Source: Burkholderiales bacterium
GTDB lineage: Bacteria > Pseudomonadota > Gammaproteobacteria > Burkholderiales > Casimicrobiaceae
DNA: 26,911 nucleotides
Assembly: GCA_025354075.1 (NCBI GenBank)
Contig: JANXNO010000098.1
Location: forward strand, 1-26,911
Direction of reading: 5' to 3'
Shown here: piece by piece, positions 1 through 6,994 of the stretch
How positions within the stretch are numbered: position 1 is the first letter of the stretch
Layout: every line of letters starts with the position of its first letter
Position numbers and translations under genes: made by a program
The notes under the pieces: generated by a model
The model's database searches: none
Told to the model about the DNA's origin: nothing
What the model saw: the letters and a program-made list of their open reading frames with translations, nothing else

Positions 1-287
1 TTAAACAAACAGGTCAAAAGGTAAACATGGTCGGCCTTGCGCAGTCGAACGCACGGGTTTCGACGCTTATGCGAAATCTGGAGTCGTCACCGTATCTGCA
101 AAACGCAGAATTGGTGGAGATCAAAGCGGTCACTGACCGGAACCAGCGCGCCAACGAATTTAGTTTGAACATCAGCCTGAAAGGGCTGGATCCAACGGCG
201 ACCGGAAAACCGGCATTACCTGGGGCAGCCGTTCCGGCAACAGCTCCGACGTCGCGTGACAAAGTCATGCAGGCGATCACGAAATAG
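1..287 (+). CDS. pilN: PilN, type IV pilus inner-membrane assembly protein (3' part only)
   Basis: This is the C-terminal end of PilN; the open frame runs in from the window edge and stops with TAG at 285-287. PilN is a bitopic inner-membrane protein that binds cytoplasmic PilM through its N-terminus and pairs with PilO in the periplasm, forming the alignment complex of the type IV pilus. Visible here are about 94 residues of the periplasmic ferredoxin-like domain, including a segment reading GLAQSNARVSTLMRNLE, typical of PilN, followed by a Pro/Ala-rich tail. The N-terminal PilM-binding motif and membrane helix lie outside the window. An internal ATG at 27 is not the start, because the frame stays open upstream of it. 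The pilO start follows 9 nt after the stop, so the two are co-transcribed. Identification rests on this fragment plus the pilOPQ context. Confidence 0.88.
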   Translation, partial: KQTGQKVNMVGLAQSNARVSTLMRNLESSPYLQNAELVEIKAVTDRNQRANEFSLNISLKGLDPTATGKPALPGAAVPATAPTSRDKVMQAITK

Positions 288-296
288 GGCGGAAAG

Positions 297-929
297 ATGA
301 CTTGGGACGAAATTAAGCGCCTGAATCCCCGCGATATCGGGATATGGCCGCTCCCCGCGAAAATCGGGGCCATCACACTGCTTTTTCTTGTATTGATGGG
401 CCTGGCCACATACTTTGGCTGGTTGCCGCAATACGACGAATTTGAGGCCAAGGAAAAGCAGGAAGTCGTTCTGCGACAGGAGTACAGCACGAAAAAAGCG
501 CAGGCGATTAACCTTGACCTGTACGTTCAGCAGCTTAAGGAAGTTGAGCAGCAATTCGGTGCACTGCTGCGACAGCTCCCAAGCAAAAGCGAGATGGATG
601 CGCTGCTGTCAGATATCAACCAGGCGGGTCTCGGTCGCGGTTTGCAGTTTGAACTGTTCAAACCAAGCGTGGAGCGATTGCAGGATTTCTATGCGGAATT
701 ACCTGTGGACTTGCGAGTGACTGGGAGCTATCACGATATTGGCGCGTTCACCAGCGACGTTTCACAGCTCTCGCGCATCGTGACGCTCAACGATATCGCG
801 ATCACCAACAAAGATCCCAAAGACACCGTGTTGACGATGGAGGCGGTTGCGAAAACGTTCCGCTATCTTGACGACGAAGAGGTGTCCAAGCAGCGCAAAG
901 CGAAAGACGCGCTGAAGGCGCCGAAATGA
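297..929 (+). CDS. pilO: PilO, type IV pilus inner-membrane assembly protein
   Basis: PilO forms heterodimers with PilN in the inner membrane and recruits the lipoprotein PilP, linking the pilus motor to the secretin. The 210-residue product has the family's usual length and layout: a short cytoplasmic N-terminus, one transmembrane helix at about residues 23-42, a charged, probably coiled-coil segment at about 45-95, and a periplasmic ferredoxin-like domain to the end, finishing in a Lys-rich tail. A GGAAAG ribosome-binding site lies just before the ATG. The last bases overlap pilP as ATGATG, a 4-nt overlap consistent with translational coupling. No truncation or unusual composition is seen. 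Confidence 0.93.
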   Translation: MTWDEIKRLNPRDIGIWPLPAKIGAITLLFLVLMGLATYFGWLPQYDEFEAKEKQEVVLRQEYSTKKAQAINLDLYVQQLKEVEQQFGALLRQLPSKSEMDALLSDINQAGLGRGLQFELFKPSVERLQDFYAELPVDLRVTGSYHDIGAFTSDVSQLSRIVTLNDIAITNKDPKDTVLTMEAVAKTFRYLDDEEVSKQRKAKDALKAPK

Positions 930-1450
930 TGCCGCGCATTGCCTATTTTGCGGCGCTAACCGCGAGCACGTTAGTGCTGTCGGGATGTGGTGTCGGTGGC
1001 GATGACGATCTTCGCGCATGGATGGCTGAACAAGGCGCGGCATCGCGCGGCAAAATCGATCCGATTCCACCGATTCGGCCCTACGAGGCGTTTACCTATA
1101 ACGCATTTGACCAGGCCGAGCCGTTCAAGCCGCGCAAGATTGAAACGGGCAAAGGGTCACGTGGCCCCGATCTGACCCGGCGCAAAGAAGCGCTCGAAAC
1201 CTACCCGCTGGAGACCCTCAAGATGGTCGGAACTCTGCAGCGAGGCAAGGCGACCATTGGGTTGGTGAGATCAACGGACAACAAAGTATTCCAGGTTCGG
1301 CAAGGTAACTATGTCGGTCAGAATTTCGGCGTGATCACTTCGGTAATCGAGGGCGAAATCACGCTTAAAGAACTATTTCAGGATGGCGCGGGCGATTGGG
1401 CCGAACGTCAGAGCAAGATCATGCTGCAGGAGCGGGAGCAAAAGAAATGA
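926..1450 (+). CDS. pilP: PilP, type IV pilus biogenesis lipoprotein
   Basis: PilP is a periplasmic lipoprotein that connects the PilN/PilO heterodimer to the secretin PilQ. The 174-residue product starts with a lipoprotein signal peptide ending in L-S-G-C, so Cys21 is the predicted lipidated residue. A disordered Pro-rich linker follows (about 25-85), then the compact beta-rich PilP domain (about 90-165). That domain contains the family pattern of L-x-M-V-G-T-L, then a V-x-Q-G-N-Y-V-G segment, then a D-G-x-G-D-W-x-E-R stretch. The start overlaps pilO by 4 nt, and the stop overlaps the chosen pilQ ATG by 4 nt, so the operon is translationally coupled throughout. A second ATG directly follows the first; which is used cannot be told. 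Confidence 0.93.
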   Translation: MMPRIAYFAALTASTLVLSGCGVGGDDDLRAWMAEQGAASRGKIDPIPPIRPYEAFTYNAFDQAEPFKPRKIETGKGSRGPDLTRRKEALETYPLETLKMVGTLQRGKATIGLVRSTDNKVFQVRQGNYVGQNFGVITSVIEGEITLKELFQDGAGDWAERQSKIMLQEREQKK

Positions 1451-3672
1451 ACGTCACTCAAAAACTACGCGCGTTTGGCGATCGCGGTCGAACGTCAATA
1501 GTGTCGGCGTTACTCGCTTCACTTTCTGCTTTCGCACTCATCTCAACGGCATCAGCGCAGAACGTGATCGAAGACGTCGCCATTGCTAAGGGTGCGGCTG
1601 GGCGCACTACGCTCACGTTCTCATTGAAAGAGCCGCTGGCCGGAGTGCCGTCGGTGTTTGCTATCGCGACACCGCCGCGCTTGGTACTCGATTTTGCAAA
1701 CACCACAAGTCTCGGCAAAGCGACGAACGAGGTGACGGATTCTGTGCTGCGTAGCTACAACGTTGTGCAAGCGCAGGGCCGAACCCGCGTCGTGCTGAAT
1801 CTCAGCAAGACGCAAGCCTATGACGTTAAATCAGATAATAAAAAACTGGTCGTTGCCTTGTTTGACGCACCTGGAACTGCTGTGACCGACTCCGCGCCGG
1901 AAACGGGACGTTTCTCAGCGGCAGCCAAGACGGACGGCGCGACTTTTGGATTGCGTGACGTCGATTTCAGGCGCGGACAAGCCGGTGAGGGACGCATTAT
2001 TGTTGACCTGTCTGACGCAAACTCGGGCGTGGACATCAAAGCGCAGGGCAAAGTCCTGGTCGTGGATTTCCTGCGTACTCAGGTGCCGCGTAATCTGGAG
2101 CGCAAGCTCGATGTGTCCGATTTTGGGACGCCAGTACAGTTGATCGATACCTTCGCTCAAGGCAGCAATACACGTATGGTGATCGAGCCCAAGGGTTTGT
2201 GGGAGCACTCCGCGTATCAGACCGACAACCGGCTGATCATTGAAATCAAGCCGATCATTGAAGACCCGAACAAGCTCACGCAAGGTTCCCGGCCTGGCTA
2301 CAAGGGAGAGAAGCTGTCGCTGAACTTCCAGGATATCGCTGTTCGATCTGTTTTGCAGGTTATTGGCGATTTCACAGGTCTCAACATTATTGTTTCTGAC
2401 ACCGTGACGGGGAACGTGACGTTGCGGCTGAAGGACGTTCCTTGGGATCAGGCGCTGGATCTGGTGATGCAGGCGCGCTCACTCGATATGCGCAAAAACG
2501 GCAACGTTGTCTGGATTGCACCTAAAGAAGAGTTGGCGTTGAAGGAGAAACAGGAGCTGGAAGCGAAAGCACAGGTGGCTGATATTGAGCCGCTACGCAC
2601 AGAGATGTTTCAGCTGAATTATCAGAAAGCTGAAGAGCTTCGAAAAATACTTGTTCCAACGGCATCTGGCACCGGGGCGGGCGCGACCACGACTGGCGTG
2701 CTGTCCAAGCGGGGTAGCGTGAGCGTCGATGCACGCACCAACGTTTTGATCGTCCAGGACACGCCATCGAAGCTGGATCAGGTACGTGCGCTGATAAATC
2801 GTATTGATATTTCAGTGAAACAGGTCATGATAGAAGCTCGGGTGGTAATTGCGGATGACAATTTCAGCCGACAATTGGGCGCACGTTTTGGTATTGGAGC
2901 GGGCATTACAAGTAACGGGCGGAACATCGGGATCACAGGCACTCCCAGCGGAGATCCGAACCAGGCCAACGTACCAGGAACCGGCATCGTGACTGGGTTC
3001 TCCCCGTCTAGCTATTACTGGCAAGTCAAGCCAGACACAACGACTGGCGGCTTAACCGGTTCCTACATTAACTCAGTCCCCTATAACGTGAACCTGCCAG
3101 TTAGCAATCCCGCTGGAACGCTCGCGATGACATTTCTCAATCTGGGTAACGGTAATCTCGTCAACCTTGAGCTGTCCGCAGCGGAGGCGGCTAACCGAGG
3201 CAAAGTGATTTCCAGCCCGCGTGTAGTCACCGCAGACAACACTAAGGCGTCAATCTCGCAAGGGCAGGAATTCAAGCTTAGGGTATCCGGTGGTGTTGGC
3301 GGGCAATCGTCCGTTGAGACCATCCGTGCCGTATTGAGCCTGGACGTCACGCCTCAGGTGACGCCGGATGGGCGCGTCGTGCTCGACGTGTATGTCACAA
3401 AGGATTCGATTGCCGGCTTCCAGGATGGCAGCCCTATCGTTAACACGCGTCGTGTTTCAACGAAAGTGATCGTTAACAACGGAGATACAGCCGTACTTGG
3501 CGGCATTTACGAAGAAACCGTTACTGATTCAACCGATAAAGTGCCCTTGCTTGGAGATGCGCCTGTCATAGGAAATTTGTTCAAGCGAACCAATCGCGGA
3601 ACTGTAAAACAAGAATTGTTGATTTTCCTGACGCCGCGTATTCTTTCGGACGCGGCAGGTACTGTGAAATAA
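1447..3672 (+). CDS. pilQ: PilQ, type IV pilus outer-membrane secretin
   Basis: PilQ forms the multimeric outer-membrane channel through which the pilus fibre passes. The 741-residue product carries a signal peptide with likely cleavage after A-S-A at residue 37. Two AMIN domains (about 40-120 and 170-240) are predicted to bind peptidoglycan. An N0/STN domain (about 289-357) and an N1 domain (about 385-455) follow, then the secretin channel domain (about 458-735). The signature V-P-L-L-G-D-A-P-V-I-G-N-L-F sits near residue 699. I chose ATG 1447 over in-frame codons further upstream because those lie inside pilP, because 1447 gives a standard signal peptide at once, and because GGGAG precedes it by about 8 nt. 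It overlaps pilP by 4 nt. Confidence 0.95.
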   Translation: MNVTQKLRAFGDRGRTSIVSALLASLSAFALISTASAQNVIEDVAIAKGAAGRTTLTFSLKEPLAGVPSVFAIATPPRLVLDFANTTSLGKATNEVTDSVLRSYNVVQAQGRTRVVLNLSKTQAYDVKSDNKKLVVALFDAPGTAVTDSAPETGRFSAAAKTDGATFGLRDVDFRRGQAGEGRIIVDLSDANSGVDIKAQGKVLVVDFLRTQVPRNLERKLDVSDFGTPVQLIDTFAQGSNTRMVIEPKGLWEHSAYQTDNRLIIEIKPIIEDPNKLTQGSRPGYKGEKLSLNFQDIAVRSVLQVIGDFTGLNIIVSDTVTGNVTLRLKDVPWDQALDLVMQARSLDMRKNGNVVWIAPKEELALKEKQELEAKAQVADIEPLRTEMFQLNYQKAEELRKILVPTASGTGAGATTTGVLSKRGSVSVDARTNVLIVQDTPSKLDQVRALINRIDISVKQVMIEARVVIADDNFSRQLGARFGIGAGITSNGRNIGITGTPSGDPNQANVPGTGIVTGFSPSSYYWQVKPDTTTGGLTGSYINSVPYNVNLPVSNPAGTLAMTFLNLGNGNLVNLELSAAEAANRGKVISSPRVVTADNTKASISQGQEFKLRVSGGVGGQSSVETIRAVLSLDVTPQVTPDGRVVLDVYVTKDSIAGFQDGSPIVNTRRVSTKVIVNNGDTAVLGGIYEETVTDSTDKVPLLGDAPVIGNLFKRTNRGTVKQELLIFLTPRILSDAAGTVK

Positions 3673-3758
3673 ATCTCATCGCGCTCGGATAGACGTTTCG
3701 GCTTCACAACACACGCTGACGCAAACATGTCGGCATGTGCTTCACGGCGCGTACCGTC

Positions 3759-4304
3759 ATGCAAAACCGCAATGTATTTCTAATTGGTCTGATGGGGTCT
3801 GGCAAGACCACCATTGGCCAATTGTTGGCCAAGCGTTTGCAATTACCGTTTATCGACTCCGACCACGAACTCGAACAGCGCACGGGCGTGAGCGTGGCAA
3901 CCATTTTTGAGATTGAAGGCGAAGTTGCATTCCGCCACCGTGAGGCGGCAATTATTGACGAACTGAGTCGTCGCGAACAATTCGTTCTCGGCACCGGAGG
4001 CGGCGCGATCCTTGCCCCGCAGACGCGCGCTAATTTGCGCCAACGGGGCATGGTGATATACCTGCATTCCACAGCCGAAACCTCTTACGAGCGAATTCGG
4101 CGGAATCGGGATCGCCCACTGCTTATGGTCACAGACCCGTTGGCGCGCCTGAAGCAGTTATACGAGTTTCGGCATCCGCTGTATTCCGAAACCGCTCACT
4201 GCGTAGTCGAGTCCTATCGTGATCGACCAACGGCGGTTGTGAATGAAATCGTTGCCACTCTTGACGGCGACCGTATTGCATGTGCCACACCTCGCGACAG
4301 GTGA
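3759..4304 (+). CDS. aroK: Shikimate kinase AroK
   Basis: AroK phosphorylates the 3-hydroxyl of shikimate using ATP, the fifth step of chorismate synthesis, in the cytosol. From ATG 3759 the product is 181 residues, normal for the family. It shows the P-loop G-L-M-G-S-G-K-T-T near the N-terminus, the shikimate-binding D-S-D-H motif, an F-R-H-R-E segment, the G-T-G-G-G-A loop and the lid R-D-R-P-L-L. An in-frame ATG at 3735 would add eight residues (MCFTARTV). Neither start has a clear Shine-Dalgarno sequence, so the start is uncertain. The gene follows pilQ at 86 nt, as in many beta- and gammaproteobacteria, but aroB, normally next, is missing. The stop codon lies inside a perfect 8-bp hairpin. 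Confidence 0.93.
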   Translation: MQNRNVFLIGLMGSGKTTIGQLLAKRLQLPFIDSDHELEQRTGVSVATIFEIEGEVAFRHREAAIIDELSRREQFVLGTGGGAILAPQTRANLRQRGMVIYLHSTAETSYERIRRNRDRPLLMVTDPLARLKQLYEFRHPLYSETAHCVVESYRDRPTAVVNEIVATLDGDRIACATPRDR

Positions 4305-4319
4305 GGAAACATCCTCACC
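4300..4319 (+). other. Perfect hairpin spanning the aroK stop codon
   Basis: GGTGAGGA at 4300-4307, loop AACA, then TCCTCACC at 4312-4319 form an uninterrupted 8-bp stem with a 4-nt loop. The aroK TGA stop (4302-4304) lies in the 5' arm. No T-run follows, so it is not a standard intrinsic terminator. It could be a 3'-end stabilising structure or a Rho-related pause. An alternative shorter stem (CACCT with AGGTG, ending at 4303) would compete with it. Confidence 0.5.
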
Positions 4320-5250
4320 AACGAACTGTAATCAATCGCTGCTTTACGGTACGCCCAGAATTGGCCACAGTTGTCGCTGTACAAGTGTGACTGGACAATT
4401 AATGGTCGGACTGAAGGGACGGCGCCGGAGAGGATCGTGTGTGTATCGCACAGAGTGCAGAGAGGCGCTTGCAGCCGCGTGTAAACAGAGTGAGGTATCA
4501 GCTTGCACTCGTGGGGCTCACGCCTAGCTTCAATACAAATCAGTTGCACAAATAATCGCGTGTGCGTTCGCAACGAAGTGAACATAACGCTCAGGCAAAC
4601 GCAGCGGTTGCTGTCGGTCGAACAGCAACAATCGCCCCCTCCAAGGGGCGAGCGTAGATGGAGCAGGCGCCACGTCACCGAGGCCTAGCCAATGGTCGAA
4701 GACCAAACGCCTGACTGTGCCTGATTAGGAAGTCCATCACAAAACGGCTACGTTGAGATTTTCAAAGGCACTTTCGGCGACGAGTGCTCGAACGAACACT
4801 GACGCACGCGCCTTGCAGATGCAACGGTTGAATTCGCACTTAGGCTGCGCGACCACAACGAAGTACTCCCTATAGCACCCTCTACAGCCTAGGAGCGCAA
4901 CGCAACGCCACGTTAGGCCCGAGACTATAAGTTGTGGTCTCACCAAGATTCTTGAAGGAATCATTGTTATGCGTATGGGGGTAGGCCAGTGCGGGTCGAT
5001 GCTCACCAAGTCGCCGAAGTAGCCCGAACTCGCGCTGTCGATGTGTTGTAAGTTGACGCACTGAGTGCGCTAACTCGGCTCGTAAACGTGGCGCGAAGAT
5101 TGCCTAGCCCGCGGTCGTTTCATAACTGATCTCGACTATGCGTTGCCGTCGATTTGAGTTCTGGGCGGCTACGAATTGCCGCTCCGGACGCCAACACTCA
5201 TCGCGATTATCGGTCTGAATCTCTGGTGCTGAATCAGCTTGCAAAGTCAC
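4320..5250. other. Gene-free interval with many short dyads
   Basis: About 930 bp hold no convincing gene. The open frames are short, carry no recognisable domain and lack good ribosome-binding sites; none resembles aroB or dgt, which usually follow aroK. What is visible is secondary structure. There is an 8-bp stem GTTGCTGT/ACAGCAAC (4607-4629), a 7-bp stem TCGCCCC/GGGGCGA (4632-4651) and a 5-bp stem TGGTC/GACCA near 4693-4705. A GCACT/AGTGC stem spans 4768-4787, a GAGAC/GTCTC stem spans about 4920-4941, and a 25-nt near-palindrome lies at 5051-5075. A strong terminator closes the interval at 5251-5279 on the + strand. It may be decayed DNA, a long 3' untranslated region or an unrecognised structured RNA. 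It does not match tmRNA, RNase P RNA, SRP RNA or a group II intron as far as I can see. Confidence 0.5.
5051..5075. repeat. 25-nt near-perfect palindrome, operator-like
   Basis: Arm AGTTGACGCACT (5051-5062), a central G at 5063, and arm AGTGCGCTAACT (5064-5075) form an inverted repeat in which 10 of 12 positions pair, the two mismatches being adjacent. The inner core GCACT-G-AGTGC is flanked by C/G pairs. It could bind a dimeric regulator or fold as a hairpin. No gene starts close downstream on either strand, which argues against an ordinary operator. Confidence 0.45.
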
Positions 5251-5279
5251 GCGCTCCGTCAGAATGACGGAGCGCTTTT
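5251..5279 (+). terminator. Rho-independent terminator
   Basis: GCGCTCCGTC (5251-5260), loop AGAAT, and GACGGAGCGC (5266-5275) form a perfect 10-bp GC-rich stem followed by TTTT. It faces + strand transcripts leaving the aroK region or arising in the gene-free interval. It also lies just past the end of the minus-strand lipoprotein gene; on that strand the stem is followed by GTGACTTTG, so termination there would be weaker. Confidence 0.8.
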
Positions 5280-5310
5280 GACCCATCGCTGAGCGCTTTG
5301 CTCGCGAAGT

Positions 5311-6714
5311 CTAGTTGCAGGAAATAGTCGCGGTGCTTAGCTTATTTGCACTGTCGATTGCAACCACGGTAATTATTTCTCCGCCAACAAATCCCGTCCC
5401 GGTCGTTACTGTGACGCCAGTTGTGAACGAAGACAGTGTTGCAACAGATGGCGGCACAGACAGTGACCATGTAAGCGGGCCCACTCCTGTCGCGGCACTG
5501 AAATTGACAGTCCGGTTTGCGCAAGTACCAGGATTGGCAGGAATCGCCGGCGGGCCGACCACTGCAGCCGATTTGCCGACGGCATTCAGGGTAACAGCAG
5601 AAGGCGCAATGGTGGTTGCCACGCGTGCTGCGGAACCGGGCTTCACAGAATAGGTCGCGGTCGTAGCAAGACCGGACGAGTCAGTGATGACAAAAGTTGC
5701 GTCATAGCCAACACAGTTTTGCGAGTAAACGTGACTTGCCGTGAATCGACCGCCGCTTTGTGCAACGGTGACGGAGACGCTTGAACTAACGCCACCCGAC
5801 GACAGCGTAAAACTGTTTGGCAGATTATTTGTAATTGTGTACGGTGCTCTTCCCCCGTAAATTATGTAGTCGCCGCTACCGCCGGGACATTCGTTAGCGA
5901 AATAACCGGTGGCGATCCATTCCTTCGGAACAACACTCAAAACGGCCGTGCCGTTAGTGGCCTGAACAATCGTGAATGAACTGTCAACCCGGTTCCCGCT
6001 GGTAACGTCAGTGGCGCGAATCAACGCGGCCTGCGAAGGCGCGCCAGCATCCATGCGAATCACGGCGTCAGCCTTGCCGTTTTGATCGGTCAGTATGGTG
6101 ACCGATTTAGCCAGTACCACGCCTGCTTGATCAATGACAAAGTTGTAGGCGCCCTGTACTACATCAAATCTAACCTGTCGGTTAGCAAGAACCGATGTCG
6201 CATTGCTGCGCAGAGTGACCGACGCCACGCCTGATTCGCTGCTGCAAATCGCGGCCCGATTAACAATGCTTGCGGATGCGCCGGCGCACGTCGTGTTGGT
6301 AGTGGGCGTGACGGTTAATGCACCGATGAGCGGCGATGGCTTAACCGTGACAGCAACGGTTGTTGACTGACCGACCGAATCTCGCACGGTCAGGGTCACT
6401 ACCTGATCCGCATTCACTGCACTAGCTGTAAGAGTGATCGCCGCGCCGCCAACAACTTGAGTCACAGGCAGAACCACTGAATCTGAGGTGAAAACCTGAA
6501 ACGGGCCGACTCCGCTGCTGATGGTCACCACCGATGGAGTGCCCGAATAAACGTTGAGTACGCCCGGATTTACGACCAGGGGGGGAGTAACGGCCGCAGG
6601 CGTGGTCGCGAAAGGATCTGTGGCCCCGCTACCGCCGCAACCTGCGATAAGCGCAGTTACGGCACAAAGCGCCGCCGCTGCCATCGATTTAATCAAGGAC
6701 TTAGTTGAAACCAC
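5311..6714 (-). CDS. Putative secreted lipoprotein with Ig-like beta-sandwich repeats
   Basis: A 467-residue protein of unknown function. It begins with a lipoprotein signal peptide ending A-L-I-A-G-C, so Cys26 is the predicted lipidation site, then a Gly/Ser/Pro-rich linker. The rest is Thr/Ser/Val-rich, low in Lys and aromatic residues, with the alternating hydrophobic pattern of bacterial Ig-like domains. I place four at about 45-126, 130-253, 257-358 and 365-467. Apart from Cys17 and Cys26, the six cysteines fall as pairs, one pair in each of the last three domains (143/157, 276/334, 398/466), suggesting disulfides. The start is GTG with AAAGG about 9 nt upstream; ATG at residue 11 would leave a short signal peptide. 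It stands alone, transcribed towards aroK, in a spot usually held by aroB and dgt. A cell-surface or adhesive role is only a guess. Confidence 0.8.
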   Translation of the reverse strand: MVSTKSLIKSMAAAALCAVTALIAGCGGSGATDPFATTPAAVTPPLVVNPGVLNVYSGTPSVVTISSGVGPFQVFTSDSVVLPVTQVVGGAAITLTASAVNADQVVTLTVRDSVGQSTTVAVTVKPSPLIGALTVTPTTNTTCAGASASIVNRAAICSSESGVASVTLRSNATSVLANRQVRFDVVQGAYNFVIDQAGVVLAKSVTILTDQNGKADAVIRMDAGAPSQAALIRATDVTSGNRVDSSFTIVQATNGTAVLSVVPKEWIATGYFANECPGGSGDYIIYGGRAPYTITNNLPNSFTLSSGGVSSSVSVTVAQSGGRFTASHVYSQNCVGYDATFVITDSSGLATTATYSVKPGSAARVATTIAPSAVTLNAVGKSAAVVGPPAIPANPGTCANRTVNFSAATGVGPLTWSLSVPPSVATLSSFTTGVTVTTGTGFVGGEIITVVAIDSANKLSTATISCN

Positions 6715-6781
6715 GTTGGGGGCCTTTCTAGCTCAGAAATCAACAAGCGCACGGCATACTAAACCGGCGCGCAATCAATAC

Positions 6782-6811
6782 GTTATACGCGATTTCTAGA
6801 TTTAACCGCAA
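6782..6811 (-). promoter_or_regulatory. Candidate sigma-70 promoter of the Ig-like lipoprotein gene
   Basis: On the minus strand, TTGCGG (6811-6806) and TATAAC (6787-6782) are 18 nt apart. Transcription would begin near 6775, about 60 nt before the GTG start. It is a consensus match only. Confidence 0.4.
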
Positions 6812-6882
6812 GACAATGGCATAGCGCAAGTGGCACGCTTCTCGAGACACCACGCACGGGCAGCAAAACAACATTCATCGCA

Positions 6883-6911
6883 TTGCAGCAAACCGGAAAA
6901 TTCGATAAACT
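6883..6911 (+). promoter_or_regulatory. Candidate sigma-70 promoter of gltBD
   Basis: TTGCAG (6883-6888), a 17-nt spacer and TAAACT (6906-6911) fit a sigma-70 promoter. It lies about 85 nt upstream of the gltB start and is divergent from the lipoprotein promoter. I see no good sigma-54 site that would point to NtrC control. Confidence 0.45.
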
Positions 6912-6994
6912 ATGTGGCCCGTGAATAAAACTATACCGTTTCTGCATCGACCGCCTGCTCGACCGTCGAAATGCAAGACTGAAGTGATCTAACT

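Noticed and set aside
4214-4688. Overlapping open frames on both strands just after aroK (4214-4678 minus, 4243-4527 plus, 4503-4688 plus)
   Set aside because: They lack recognisable domains and good ribosome-binding sites, overlap one another or aroK, and have unusual Arg/Cys/Ser-rich composition. None resembles AroB.
4887-4918. GCCTA...GTTAGGC pair resembling integron attC core sites
   Set aside because: Only 32 nt long, without L boxes, cassette genes or an integrase; the left box deviates from consensus.
4737-5009. Minus-strand open frame of about 90 residues in the gene-free interval
   Set aside because: No domain, no supporting start signal, and composition like random sequence. It also crosses several dyads.
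6831-6846. TGGCAC-type sigma-54 promoter upstream of gltB
   Set aside because: The -24 TGGCAC is present but the -12 GC dinucleotide at the required spacing is missing (reads TCGA).
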